This document shows positions 8,493-17,107 of a stretch of DNA of 64,000 nucleotides, piece after piece; positions within the stretch are counted from its first letter, which is position 1, and every line of letters begins with the position of its first letter. The position numbers were made by a program, and so were the translations under genes. Source of the stretch: Streptomyces sp. TLI_171 (GTDB lineage: Bacteria; Actinomycetota; Actinomycetes; Streptomycetales; Streptomycetaceae); contig NZ_RAPS01000001.1 of assembly GCF_003610255.1 (NCBI RefSeq), forward strand, positions 6,971,001-7,035,000, given 5' to 3'. The notes beneath the pieces were generated by a model. That model saw only the letters and a program-made list of their open reading frames with translations. It was not told the origin of the DNA and did no database searches.

Positions 8493-9428
8493 TTGAGCAA
8501 GACGACCAAAGCGCCCAAGGACCCTGAGGGGCGGATGGCGCTCGCCGACCACCTGCGCGAGCTGCGCAACCGGATTGTCAAGGCGCTGCTGGCGATCATC
8601 CTGTTCACGGTCGTGGCGGCGTTCTACCACAAGCGGCTGCTCGACTTCCTGATCGCGCCGCTGCCGGCCTGCGGGCCGGACGGCAAGCCCGCGCCCGGTC
8701 TGGACCACTGTGCACAGATCTCCAACATCGGCCTGACCACCCCGTTCACGGTCATGCTGAAGGTCAGCCTCACCGCGGGCGTGGTGGCCGCCACCCCGGT
8801 CTGGCTGTACCAGCTGTGGAAGTTCGTCTCCCCGGGCCTGCACCAGCACGAGCGGCGCTACTCGGTGACCTTCCTGGCGGTCGGCACCCCGCTGTTCCTG
8901 GCCGGCGCGGTGCTCGCGTACGTGGTCATGCCGGTGACGGCGCAGATGCTGATCAGCTTCATCGCGGACGGCGTGACCTCGATCGTGCCGGTGGAGGACT
9001 ACCTCGACCTGATCACCCGTATGGTGCTGGTGTTCGGCGCGGGCTTCGAACTGCCGCTCTTCCTGGTGATGCTGAACCTGGTCGGGGTGCTCTCCGGCAA
9101 GCGGCTGCTGGGCTGGTGGCGCGCCATGGTGATGGGCATCACCGTGTTCGCCGCCTTCGCCACCCCGTCCGCCGACCCGCTGTCGATGCTGGCGCTGGCC
9201 GCGCCGATCTGGGCGCTGTACTTCATCGCGGTGGGCATCTCGCTGCTCAACGACAAGCGCAAGCTGGCCCGCAACCCCGACGCCCTGCTGGACGACGAGG
9301 AGGCCTCGCAGGTCGACCTGACGGTGGACGCGGTCGAGGACGCGGAGGCGGTCGACGGGGTCGAGGCGGTGGAGGCGTCCGCGCCGGTGCCGGCCGCGCG
9401 CCGCGAGCAGATCGACGACATCACCTGA
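8493..9428 (+). CDS. tatC: Sec-independent translocase protein TatC
   Basis: 311 aa with six predicted membrane helices. The N-terminal signature MALADHLRELRNRIVKALL marks TatC, the receptor for twin-arginine signal peptides. The C-terminus is a long acidic cytoplasmic tail (VDLTVDAVEDAEAVDGVEAVEAS). The TTG at 8493 is preferred, with CGAGGA at 8482-8487 as ribosome-binding site; the first in-frame ATG (8535) would still keep the HLRELR core, so the exact start is open. A strong terminator follows 14 bases after the stop, closing the conserved paf-tat block. Confidence 0.94.
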   Translation: MSKTTKAPKDPEGRMALADHLRELRNRIVKALLAIILFTVVAAFYHKRLLDFLIAPLPACGPDGKPAPGLDHCAQISNIGLTTPFTVMLKVSLTAGVVAATPVWLYQLWKFVSPGLHQHERRYSVTFLAVGTPLFLAGAVLAYVVMPVTAQMLISFIADGVTSIVPVEDYLDLITRMVLVFGAGFELPLFLVMLNLVGVLSGKRLLGWWRAMVMGITVFAAFATPSADPLSMLALAAPIWALYFIAVGISLLNDKRKLARNPDALLDDEEASQVDLTVDAVEDAEAVDGVEAVEASAPVPAARREQIDDIT

Positions 9429-9442
9429 TGACCCGCTGACGA

Positions 9443-9480
9443 CGGAGCGGCCCCGAACCCTGAGGTTCGGGGCCGCTCCG
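9443..9480 (+). terminator. Strong hairpin terminator after tatC
   Basis: A perfect 17-bp stem (CGGAGCGGCCCCGAACC at 9443-9459, GGTTCGGGGCCGCTCCG at 9464-9480) with a CTGA loop. It marks the boundary between the conserved tat block and the catabolic cluster. Confidence 0.85.
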
Positions 9481-9531
9481 CGTTCCCGGGGCGATCGGCG
9501 CTGGTGGGGGGCTTGCCGGGGATTCAAGCCA

Positions 9532-9544
9532 TGTGACATATTAC
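9532..9544. promoter_or_regulatory. Regulon motif, site 1 (D-hydroxyproline dehydrogenase promoter)
   Basis: The minus-strand reading is GTAATATGTCACA, a copy of the 13-bp consensus GTRMWATKTCACA found six times in the window. It ends four bases before the GTG start of the oxidoreductase gene and overlaps a plausible -10 box (CATATT, 9537-9542) with TTGCCG (9513-9518) as -35. The layout suggests repressor control and a very short or absent leader. Confidence 0.7.
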
Positions 9545-9548
9545 TGAG

Positions 9549-10697
9549 GTGCTCAAGCGAACCCCCTACGACGTCGTGGTGGTCGGCGCCGGCGTGGTCG
9601 GCGCTGCCTGCGCCTACTACGCCGCCCGCGCCGGACTCTCGGTCGCCGTGGTGGACCGCGGGCCGGTGGCCGGCGGAACCACCGGCGCCGGCGAAGGCAA
9701 CCTGCTGGTCTCCGACAAGGAACCCGGCCCCGAACTCGACCTCGCCCTGCTCTCCACCGCGCTGTGGCGCGAGCTCGCCGCCGAGTTCGGCGACCTGGTC
9801 GAGTACGAGCCCAAGGGCGGCCTGGTGGTCGCCACCGCGCCCGCCGGACTGGACGCCCTGCACGGCTTCGCCGCCGAGCAGCGCGCCGCCGGCGTCGACG
9901 CCGTCCCGGTCGCCGCCGACGAACTGCGCGACCTGGAGCCGCACCTCGCCGCGGGCCTGCCCGGCGGCTACCTCTACCCGCAGGACGCCCAGGTCCAGCC
10001 CGCCCTGGCCGCCGCCCACCTGCTGCGCGCCGCCCGCGCCGACCGCTACCTCGGCGAGGCGGTCACTGGCCTGCTCCGCGGCCCCGGCGGCGCCGTCACC
10101 GGCGTGGTCACCGCACGCCGCGAACTGGCCGCCCCCGCCGTGGTCAACGCCGCCGGCACCTGGGGCGGCGACCTCGCCGCCCTCGCCGGCGCGCACCTGC
10201 CGGTGCTGCCCCGGCGCGGCTTCGTGCTGGTCACCGAACCGCTGCCGCGGATCGTCCGCCGCAAGGTCTACGCCGCCGACTACGTCGCCGACGTCGCCTC
10301 CGGCTCCGCCGACCTGCAGTCCTCCGCCGTGGTCGAGGGCACCCCCGCCGGGCCGGTGCTGATCGGCGCCAGCCGCGAACGGGTCGGCTTCGACCGCACC
10401 CTGCGCCCCCAGGTGCTGCACCGCCTCGCCGCGCAGGCCGCCGCGCTCTTCCCGGTGCTGCGCACCGTCCAGGTGCAGCGCGCCTACCGGGGCTTCCGCC
10501 CGTACCTGCCCGACCACCTGCCGGCGATCGGCCGCGACGCCCGGGCGCCCGGCCTGTACCACGCGTGCGGGCACGAGGGCGCGGGCATCGGACTGGCGCC
10601 CGCCACCGGCCTGCTGATCAGCCGTCAGCTCACCGGCGGGGAGCCCGAGCTGGACCTGACCCCATTCCGGCCCGAGCGGTTCGAGGGGGAGGAATGA
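9549..10697 (+). CDS. FAD-dependent oxidoreductase, beta-type subunit of D-hydroxyproline dehydrogenase
   Basis: 382 aa of the DAO (D-amino-acid oxidase/glycine oxidase) family. The N-terminal Rossmann fold is visible (VVVVGAGVVGAACAYYAARAG, residues 9-29), with the FAD-contacting GGTTGAGEGNLL segment; the C-terminus has RGFRPYLPDHLPAIG and GHEGAGIGLAPATG. In the heteromeric D-hydroxyproline (HcnABC-like) dehydrogenases of Pseudomonas, such a subunit oxidises D-hydroxyproline to delta1-pyrroline-4-hydroxy-2-carboxylate. The two partner subunits follow, and an epimerase and deaminase of the same pathway lie downstream. The substrate is inferred from context. Confidence 0.82.
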   Translation: MLKRTPYDVVVVGAGVVGAACAYYAARAGLSVAVVDRGPVAGGTTGAGEGNLLVSDKEPGPELDLALLSTALWRELAAEFGDLVEYEPKGGLVVATAPAGLDALHGFAAEQRAAGVDAVPVAADELRDLEPHLAAGLPGGYLYPQDAQVQPALAAAHLLRAARADRYLGEAVTGLLRGPGGAVTGVVTARRELAAPAVVNAAGTWGGDLAALAGAHLPVLPRRGFVLVTEPLPRIVRRKVYAADYVADVASGSADLQSSAVVEGTPAGPVLIGASRERVGFDRTLRPQVLHRLAAQAAALFPVLRTVQVQRAYRGFRPYLPDHLPAIGRDARAPGLYHACGHEGAGIGLAPATGLLISRQLTGGEPELDLTPFRPERFEGEE

Positions 10698-10856
10698 ACC
10701 GGAGGCCGAGCGACCGCTCCGAGCGACCCGACCCGCCAGGTGCGCTCCGCCCGCCGCAGACCCGCAGCGCGGCAGGGGCCGGTCGCAGCCGGGCTGCCGC
10801 TCGCCATGCCGCCGTCCCCCTGCACGCCGCCGCACCCGAGGGCGAGGAGTAGCCCG

Positions 10857-11165
10857 ATGGACCCGCTCGACCTGGTGGGCGCCGAACCCGGCCCCGCCCG
10901 CACCATCCTGTTCGACGGGCGGCCGGTGGCCGCGTTGCCCGGGCAGACGTTGGCTGCCGCGCTGTGGGCGGACGGCGTGCTCGCCTGGCGCACCACCCGG
11001 CACGGGGGCCGCCCGCGCGGCGCGTTCTGCGGCATCGGCCAGTGCTTCGACTGCCTGGCCGTCGTCAACGGCCGCCCCAACCAGCGCCTGTGCCTGCTGC
11101 CCGCCGAACCCGGCGACACCGTCACCACCCAGGAGGGCCACGGCCATGCCGAGCTCGACGTCTGA
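10857..11165 (+). CDS. [2Fe-2S]-binding small subunit of the amine dehydrogenase
   Basis: 102 aa. A ferredoxin-like domain carries CGIGQCFDC (about residues 58-66) plus Cys near 79, the ligand set of small HcnA/gamma-type subunits. It should pass electrons between the flavins of the complex. The ATG at 10857 follows GAGGAG. Its 3' end overlaps the start of the next gene by 20 bases. The 159 bases between the DAO-type gene and this one show no gene. Confidence 0.85.
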   Translation: MDPLDLVGAEPGPARTILFDGRPVAALPGQTLAAALWADGVLAWRTTRHGGRPRGAFCGIGQCFDCLAVVNGRPNQRLCLLPAEPGDTVTTQEGHGHAELDV

Positions 11166-12528
11166 GCAGTGCCACGACCTCGCGGTGATCGGCGCGGGCC
11201 CCGCCGGACTCGCCGCAGCCGACGCCGCGGCCGCCCTCGGACTGCGGGTCGCCCTGCTGGACGCCGGGGCCCGCCTCGGCGGCCAGTACTACCGGCACCC
11301 CGCCCCCGAACTGGGCGCGGCCCGCCCCGAGAAGCTGCACCACGGCTGGGCCGCCTTCGCCCGGCTGCGCGACCGGCTGACCGCGAACCCGCTGGTCGAC
11401 CACCTGCCCGGTCACCACGTCTGGGCCGCCGAGGCGGGCGAGCCCTGGCGGCTGCACGCCACCCGCGGTCCCGAGGCCGGCGACCGGGCCACCGTCCTGG
11501 CCCGCGCCGTCCTGCTGGCCACCGGCGCCCACGAGCGGCACCTGCCCTTCCCCGGCTGGACGCTGCCCGGAGTGGTGACCGCGGGTGGCGCGCAGGCGAT
11601 GCTCAAGTCCGGCCTGGTGCTGCCGGGCCGGCGGATCGTGGTGGCGGGCAGCGGCCCGCTGCTGCTGGCCGCCGCGTCCTCGCTGGTCGCGGCGGGCGCT
11701 CGCGTCCCCGCGATCGTCGAGGCGACCTCGTACCTCGGCTACGCCCGCGGCCTTCCGGTGCTGGTGGGCAACCCCGGCAAGCTCGCCGAGGGCGCCTCGC
11801 ACGGCGCCCGGCTGCTGCGGCACGGCGTGCGGCTGCGCCGCTCGAGCGCGGTGGTGGAGGCGCACGGCACCGACCGGGTCACCGGTGTCACGGTGGCCCG
11901 GCTGGACGCCCGCTGGCAGCCGGTCCCCGGCACCGAGCGGCGGATCGCCTGCGACGCGCTGGCGATCGGCCACGGCCTGGTCCCGCAGCTCGACCTGGCC
12001 GTCGAACTCGGCGCCGAGACCGTCGCCGGGCCGGACGGCGCAGCCGCCCTGAAGGTGGACGCGCAGCAGCGCACCAGCGTGCCCGGCCTGTGGGCGGCGG
12101 GGGAGACCTGCGGGGTCGGCGGCGCCGACCTGGCCCTCGCCGAAGGCGTGCTGGCCGCCCACTCGGTGGCCGGACGGCCGGCTCCTGCCCGGGAGTTGAC
12201 GATCCGTCGCCGACGGCGGGCGTTCGCCGCGCTGATGGCCGCCGCACACGCCCCCGGGCCCGGCTGGACCCGCTGGGTCACCGACGACACCGACGTCTGC
12301 CGGTGCGAGGAAGTCCCGGCCCGGGCGGTCCGGGAGGCCGTCGAGGCCCTCGGCGCGGCCGATGCCCGGACGGTGAAGCTGCTCACCCGGGCCGGCATGG
12401 GCTGGTGCCAGGGCCGGATGTGCGGCCCCGCAGTGGCCTGCCTGTCCGGCGGCCCCCTGGGCCGGCCCGACAGCCGCCCGCTCTCCTGCCCGGTCCCGCT
12501 GGCGCAACTGGCCGACCCCGACGCCTAG
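11146..12528 (+). CDS. FAD/NAD(P)-binding oxidoreductase with BFD-like domain, alpha-type subunit
   Basis: 460 aa. A GxGxxG FAD fold at the N-terminus (LAVIGAGPAGLAAADAAAALG), a second dinucleotide fold (VVAGSGPLLLAAASSL, near residue 165) and a C-terminal bacterioferredoxin-associated-ferredoxin-like [2Fe-2S] region (CRCEEV near 385 and CQGRMCGP near 421). This matches the HcnB/alpha subunit of heteromeric hydroxyproline and octopine/nopaline-type dehydrogenases. The overlap with the preceding gene implies coupled translation. It lacks its own regulon motif. Confidence 0.85.
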   Translation: MPSSTSEQCHDLAVIGAGPAGLAAADAAAALGLRVALLDAGARLGGQYYRHPAPELGAARPEKLHHGWAAFARLRDRLTANPLVDHLPGHHVWAAEAGEPWRLHATRGPEAGDRATVLARAVLLATGAHERHLPFPGWTLPGVVTAGGAQAMLKSGLVLPGRRIVVAGSGPLLLAAASSLVAAGARVPAIVEATSYLGYARGLPVLVGNPGKLAEGASHGARLLRHGVRLRRSSAVVEAHGTDRVTGVTVARLDARWQPVPGTERRIACDALAIGHGLVPQLDLAVELGAETVAGPDGAAALKVDAQQRTSVPGLWAAGETCGVGGADLALAEGVLAAHSVAGRPAPARELTIRRRRRAFAALMAAAHAPGPGWTRWVTDDTDVCRCEEVPARAVREAVEALGAADARTVKLLTRAGMGWCQGRMCGPAVACLSGGPLGRPDSRPLSCPVPLAQLADPDA

Positions 12529-12552
12529 GCCCGGTTCGGGCGGCGGGGCCCC

Positions 12553-12588
12553 TTGTGCGTCCACGTCGCCCGCTTGTAAAATGTCACA
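12553..12588 (+). promoter_or_regulatory. Promoter with regulon motif, site 2 (deaminase-epimerase operon)
   Basis: TTGTGC (12553-12558), an 18-base spacer and TAAAAT (12577-12582) form a plausible sigma-70-type promoter. The motif GTAAAATGTCACA (12576-12588) covers the -10 box and lies 21 bases before the GTG start at 12610. A repressor bound here would block transcription. Confidence 0.7.
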
Positions 12589-12609
12589 CATCATATCGAG
12601 GGAGATCCC

Positions 12610-13518
12610 GTGACCCGCACCCCCCACGACCCCGCCCGTCCCTGGCGCGGCATCATGGTCGCCACCACCCTGCCGTTCCGTGACGACCTCTCGGTGGACT
12701 TCGACGCCTACGCCGACCACGTGCGCTGGCTGATCGACAACGGCTGCGACGGAGTCGTCCCCAACGGCTCGCTCGGCGAGTACCAGACCCTCACCCCCGA
12801 GGAGCGCGCCAAGGTCGTCACCACCGCCGTCGAGGCGGCCGGCGACGGCGCCCGCGTGATGCCCGGCGTCGCCGCCTACGGCAGCGCCGAATCCCGCCGC
12901 TGGGCCGAGCAGGCCGCCGAGGCCGGCGCCGGCTCGGTGCTGCTGCTCCCGCCGAACGCCTACCGCGCCGACCACGACGCCGTCCGCGCCCACTACGCCG
13001 AGGTCGCCCGGGCCGGCGTGCCGGTCGTCGCCTACAACAACCCGATCGACACCAAGGTCGACCTCTTCCCGGCCCTGCTCGCCGACCTGCACGCGGCCGG
13101 CTCGATCGTCGCCGTCAAGGAGTTCTCCGGCGACGTCCGCCGCGCCTACGAGATCGCCGAACTCGCCCCCGAGCTCGACCTGCTGATCGGCGCCGACGAC
13201 GTCCTGCTCGAACTCGCCCTGGCCGGCGCCGTCGGCTGGATCGCCGGCTACCCCAACGCGCTGCCCGCCGCGAGCTCCGAGCTGTACCACGCCGCCGTCT
13301 CCGGCGACCTGGCCACCGCCCTCCCGCTCTACAAGTCGCTGCACTCGCTGCTGCGCTGGGACTCCAAGACCGAGTTCGTCCAGGCCATCAAGCTCTCCAT
13401 GGACCTGGCCGGCCGCCCCGGCGGCCCCACCCGCGCCCCGCGCCTGCCGCTGCGCCCCGAGATCGAGGCCGCGGTGCGCGCCGCCACCGAGAAGGCGCTC
13501 GCCGAGGGCCACAAGTAA
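12610..13518 (+). CDS. DapA-family lyase, probable delta1-pyrroline-4-hydroxy-2-carboxylate deaminase
   Basis: 302 aa, full length for the dihydrodipicolinate synthase/N-acetylneuraminate lyase TIM-barrel family. Visible are PNGSLGEYQTL (the GxxGE substrate motif), the tyrosine of VVAYNNP and Lys170 in IVAVKEFSG, the Schiff-base lysine. In hydroxyproline catabolism the DapA-family enzyme deaminates and dehydrates pyrroline-hydroxycarboxylate to alpha-ketoglutarate semialdehyde. That role is inferred from its neighbours (dehydrogenase upstream, epimerase and aldehyde dehydrogenase downstream). The GTG start has GAGGGAG at 12598-12604. Confidence 0.85.
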   Translation: MTRTPHDPARPWRGIMVATTLPFRDDLSVDFDAYADHVRWLIDNGCDGVVPNGSLGEYQTLTPEERAKVVTTAVEAAGDGARVMPGVAAYGSAESRRWAEQAAEAGAGSVLLLPPNAYRADHDAVRAHYAEVARAGVPVVAYNNPIDTKVDLFPALLADLHAAGSIVAVKEFSGDVRRAYEIAELAPELDLLIGADDVLLELALAGAVGWIAGYPNALPAASSELYHAAVSGDLATALPLYKSLHSLLRWDSKTEFVQAIKLSMDLAGRPGGPTRAPRLPLRPEIEAAVRAATEKALAEGHK

Positions 13519-13615
13519 CCACCCCGCCGGGGGAGTTCCCGGACCGGCCCCGGGGGAGCCGGTCCGGGCCGCCGGCGCCCGATCAACTGCCGGACCGTCA
13601 GGAGAGAGCACCGCG

Positions 13616-14623
13616 ATGCGGACCCGTCACGTCTTCCACGCCGTCGACTCGCACACCGAGGGCATGCCCACCCGGGTGATCACCGGCGGCTTCGGCACCA
13701 TCCCCGGCAGCACCATGGCCGAGCGGCGCAGCCACTTCCAGCAGCACCTCGACCACTTCCGCACGCTGCTGATGTACGAGCCCCGGGGGCACTCCGCGAT
13801 GAGCGGCGCGATCCTCCAGCCGCCCACCCGCCCCGACGCCGACTTCGGCGTGCTCTACATCGAGGTCTCCGGCCTGCTCCCGATGTGCGGGCACGGCACC
13901 ATCGGCGTGGCCACCGTCTTGGTCGAGACCGGAATGGTCCCGGTCGTCGAACCGGTCACCACGGTGCGCCTGGACACGCCCGCCGGCCTGGTGGTCGCCG
14001 ACGTGCGGGTGGAGAACGGCGCGGCGCTCGACGTCACCCTCCGCAACGTGCCCTCGTACTCCGTGGCGCTGGACCGCAAGCTGGACGTGCCCGGGTACGG
14101 GACGGTCACCTACGACCTCGCGTACGGCGGCAACTTCTACGCGATCCTCCCGCTGGAGCAGTTCGGCCTGCCCTTCGAGCGCGAGCGCAAGGACCAGATC
14201 CTGGCCGCGGGCCTGGCCATGATGGACGCCCTCAACTCCTCCGCGGAGCACCGGCCCGTCCACCCCGAGGACCCGTCCATCCACGGCTGCCACCACGTCC
14301 AGCTGCTCGCGCCCGGATCCGACGCCGCCCAGTCCCGCCACGCGATGGCCATCCACCCCGGCTGGTTCGACCGCTCGCCCTGCGGCACCGGCACCTCCGC
14401 GCGGATGGCCCAGCTGCACGCCCGCGGCGAACTGGCGATCGGCGACGACTTCCGCAACGACTCCTTCATCGGCACCACCTTCGTCGGTCGGCTGGTCGAG
14501 GAGACCACCGTCGCCGGCCTGCCCGCCGTCGTCCCCACCGTCACCGGCCGCGCCTGGGTCACCGGCACCGCGCAGTACTTCCTGGACCCGACCGATCCGT
14601 TCCCCGCGGGCTTCCTGCTGTAG
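13616..14623 (+). CDS. 4-hydroxyproline 2-epimerase (proline racemase family)
   Basis: 335 aa. Both catalytic cysteines are present: Cys91 in PMCGHGT and Cys256 in RSPCGTGTSARM. The Cys/Cys pair indicates a racemase/epimerase rather than a trans-3-hydroxyproline dehydratase, which has a different residue at the second position. The N-terminal VDSHTEGMPTRV is typical of 4-hydroxyproline epimerases. It would turn trans-4-hydroxy-L-proline into cis-4-hydroxy-D-proline, the substrate of the dehydrogenase upstream. The ATG at 13616 follows GGAGAG. Confidence 0.9.
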   Translation: MRTRHVFHAVDSHTEGMPTRVITGGFGTIPGSTMAERRSHFQQHLDHFRTLLMYEPRGHSAMSGAILQPPTRPDADFGVLYIEVSGLLPMCGHGTIGVATVLVETGMVPVVEPVTTVRLDTPAGLVVADVRVENGAALDVTLRNVPSYSVALDRKLDVPGYGTVTYDLAYGGNFYAILPLEQFGLPFERERKDQILAAGLAMMDALNSSAEHRPVHPEDPSIHGCHHVQLLAPGSDAAQSRHAMAIHPGWFDRSPCGTGTSARMAQLHARGELAIGDDFRNDSFIGTTFVGRLVEETTVAGLPAVVPTVTGRAWVTGTAQYFLDPTDPFPAGFLL

Positions 14624-14633
14624 CGGCCCCGCT

Positions 14634-14652
14634 GCGGGCGGGTGCCGCCCGC
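14634..14652 (+). terminator. Small hairpin after the epimerase gene
   Basis: GCGGGCGG/CCGCCCGC with a 3-base loop, 11 bases after the epimerase stop. It may be a partial terminator or an mRNA-stabilising hairpin, because the aldehyde dehydrogenase gene continues on the same strand. Confidence 0.4.
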
Positions 14653-14720
14653 GCCCCGATCCTCCCCCTCCACGCTCCCCGCTCCGCGCAGGGCACGCTA
14701 CCGACGAAAGGTCTCCGACC

Positions 14721-16100
14721 ATGACCACCATCGACTCCTACAACCCTGCCGACCCGGACGACCTGGTGGTGTCGGTGCCCGCCGTCGGCGCTGCCGGCGT
14801 CTCGGCCGCCCTCGCCGCCGCGCGGCGCGCGCAGCGGGAGTGGTGGGGGCTGGGGGCGGCGGGTCGGTCGCTCGCGCTGACGAGGGCGGCGGCCGCGATC
14901 GAGGCGGCGGCCGAGGAACTGGTCGCGCTGACGGTGCGTGAGGTCGGCAAGCCGGTGGGGGAGGCGCGGGGCGAGGTCGCCCGGACGGTGGCGATCTGGC
15001 GGTACTACGCGCAGGCGCCGTTCGCGGCGGCGGGCGAGGTGCACGAGCCGGCCGCCGGCCAGGGGCTGCTGCTGACGCGGCGCCGGCCGTACGGGGTGGC
15101 GGGACTGATCACGCCGTGGAACTTCCCGCTGGCGATCCCGAGCTGGAAGGCGGCGCCGGCGCTCGCGGTGGGCAACGCGGTGGTGCTGAAGCCGTCCTCG
15201 GAGGGCGTGGCGTGCGCGCTGCGCCTGGCGGAGCTGGCGGGCCTGCCGGAGGGCGTGCTGACGGTGGTTCCGGGTGGCGCCGAGGAGGGGACGGCGCTGA
15301 TCGGCGGCGTCGACGTGGTCTCGTTCACCGGCTCGACCTGGGTGGGGCGTTCGGTGATCGCGGGCGCGACGGAGCGCGGCATCCCGGTGCAGGCCGAGAT
15401 GGGCGGGCTGAACGCGGCGCTGGTGCTCCCGGACGCGGACATCGCGCAGGCGGCGGCGCACCTGGCGAACGCGATCGCCGGGTTCGCGGGCCAGAAGTGC
15501 ACGGCGACCGGCCGGGTGATCGCGGTCGGCGACGCGTACGAGCCGCTCGCGGAGGCGCTGGCGAAGGCGCTGCAGCAGACCCCGGCGGCGGACCCGGCGG
15601 CGGCGTCCACGGCGTGCGGCCCGGTGATCAACCGGCAGTCGCTGGAGCGGCTGACGGAGGCGATCGACTCCGCCCGGGCGGGCGGGGCGGCGGTGCTGGC
15701 GGGCGGGGCGCGGGCCGAGCGGGCCGGCTGGTTCCTGGAGCCGACGCTGGTGGAGGGCGTCCCGGCCGGGCACCCGCTGCTGGTGGAGGAGTTCTTCGGG
15801 CCGGTCGCGGTGCTGCTGCACGCCGCGGACCTCGACGAGGCGGTCGAGCTGGCCAACGACACCCGGCACAGCCTGTCCACCTCGGTGCACTCGCGCAGCC
15901 TGGACGTGGCGCTGGCGGCCGCCGACCGCCTGGACGCGGGCATGATCCGGATCAACGCGCCGTCCAGCGGCGTGGACTTCCACCTGCCGTTCGGCGGCGC
16001 GAAGGGCGCCTCCTACGGCGCGCGCGAGCAGGGGCAGGCCGCGCTCGACTTCTACACCGCCTCGCGCACCGTCAGCGTGCTGCCCGCAGGGGAGTACTGA
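14721..16100 (+). CDS. Aldehyde dehydrogenase, probable alpha-ketoglutarate semialdehyde dehydrogenase
   Basis: 459 aa NAD(P)-dependent ALDH. Visible are the cofactor motifs TPWNFPLAIPSWKAAPAL and VVLKPSSEG, FTGSTWVG, the general-base Glu226 (AEMGGLN) and nucleophile Cys260 (GQKCTATG). It would oxidise alpha-ketoglutarate semialdehyde from the DapA-family enzyme to alpha-ketoglutarate, the last step into the TCA cycle. The exact aldehyde is inferred from the cluster. Its stop overlaps the start of the next racemase-family gene (TGATG), so they are translationally coupled. Confidence 0.88.
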   Translation: MTTIDSYNPADPDDLVVSVPAVGAAGVSAALAAARRAQREWWGLGAAGRSLALTRAAAAIEAAAEELVALTVREVGKPVGEARGEVARTVAIWRYYAQAPFAAAGEVHEPAAGQGLLLTRRRPYGVAGLITPWNFPLAIPSWKAAPALAVGNAVVLKPSSEGVACALRLAELAGLPEGVLTVVPGGAEEGTALIGGVDVVSFTGSTWVGRSVIAGATERGIPVQAEMGGLNAALVLPDADIAQAAAHLANAIAGFAGQKCTATGRVIAVGDAYEPLAEALAKALQQTPAADPAAASTACGPVINRQSLERLTEAIDSARAGGAAVLAGGARAERAGWFLEPTLVEGVPAGHPLLVEEFFGPVAVLLHAADLDEAVELANDTRHSLSTSVHSRSLDVALAAADRLDAGMIRINAPSSGVDFHLPFGGAKGASYGAREQGQAALDFYTASRTVSVLPAGEY

Positions 16101-17107
16101 TGAACATCTCCACCACCGACTACCACGCGGCGGGCGAGCCGTTCCGGATCGTCACCGCGGGCCTGCCGCCCGTCCCCGGCGACACCGTCGCCGAGCGCCG
16201 GTCGATCGCGATCGGAGCGGGCGGCAGCGCGACCTCGCCGCGCCCCAGCGCGCTGGACGACGTACGCCGGCTGCTGACCCGGGAGCCGCGCGGGCACGCC
16301 GGCATGTACGGCGGGTTCGTCGTCCCGGCGGACGACAGCGAGGCGCACTTCGGGGTGCTGTTCTGGCACAAGGACGGCTACTCGACGGCGTGCGGCCACG
16401 GGACCATGGCGCTCGGCGCGTGGGCGGTCGACACCGGCCTGGTCGCGGCCCCGGAGGACGGCACCGCGCTGGTGCGGATCGACGTCCCGTCCGGCCGGGT
16501 CAGCGCCACCGTGCACCGCCGCGGCGGCCGCACCACCGCGGTGACCTTCCGCAACGTGCCGACCGCGGTGCTCGCCCGCAAGGTCGAACTCGCCACCTCC
16601 CACGGCACGGTGCTCGTCGACCTGGCGCACTCCGGGGCGGTCTACGCCGCGCTGCCGGCCGCCGCCCTCGGCCTGTCCGTGGTCCCGGACCGGCTGGCCG
16701 CACTGACCGCCGCCGGGCGGGAGGTCCGCGCCGCGCTGGACGGCCACTCGGCGCTCGCCGGGCACCGCGACGGCGTCTACGGCGTGATCCTGTACGACGA
16801 GCTGCCCGACACCCCGACCGGCCCGCACCAGCGCAACGTCACCGTCTTCGCCGACGGCCAGATCGACCGCTCCCCGTGCGGATCCGGCACCTCCGCCCGC
16901 CTGGCGCTGCTCGCCGACGAGGGCGCCCTGCGCGCCGGGCAGACGCTCCGGCACGACTCGATCATCGGCACCGTCTTCACCGGCCGGGTCCGCGAGCAGC
17001 AGCCGGCCGGCCTGGTCACCGAGGTCACCGGCGCGGCCCACCGCACCGGCGAGCACCGCTTCGTCCTCGACACCGACGACACCCTCGGCGCGGGGTTCCT
17101 GCTGTGA
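16100..17107 (+). CDS. Second proline racemase family protein
   Basis: 335 aa, a divergent paralogue of the epimerase at 13616. Cys98 (TACGHGT) and Cys260 (RSPCGSGTSARL) are both kept, so it should be a racemase/epimerase rather than a dehydratase. Candidates are proline, 3-hydroxyproline or another 4-hydroxyproline isomer. Its coupling to a downstream ornithine-cyclodeaminase-family gene (GTGA overlap) suggests a pathway through delta1-pyrroline-2-carboxylate. Substrate unresolved. Confidence 0.82.
   Translation: MNISTTDYHAAGEPFRIVTAGLPPVPGDTVAERRSIAIGAGGSATSPRPSALDDVRRLLTREPRGHAGMYGGFVVPADDSEAHFGVLFWHKDGYSTACGHGTMALGAWAVDTGLVAAPEDGTALVRIDVPSGRVSATVHRRGGRTTAVTFRNVPTAVLARKVELATSHGTVLVDLAHSGAVYAALPAAALGLSVVPDRLAALTAAGREVRAALDGHSALAGHRDGVYGVILYDELPDTPTGPHQRNVTVFADGQIDRSPCGSGTSARLALLADEGALRAGQTLRHDSIIGTVFTGRVREQQPAGLVTEVTGAAHRTGEHRFVLDTDDTLGAGFLL

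Noticed and set aside
8040..11147. A 1000-residue-class open frame antisense to tatA, tatC and the dehydrogenase genes
   Set aside because: The composition is low-complexity Gly/Ala/Arg/Val and it lies opposite recognised genes; no family features.
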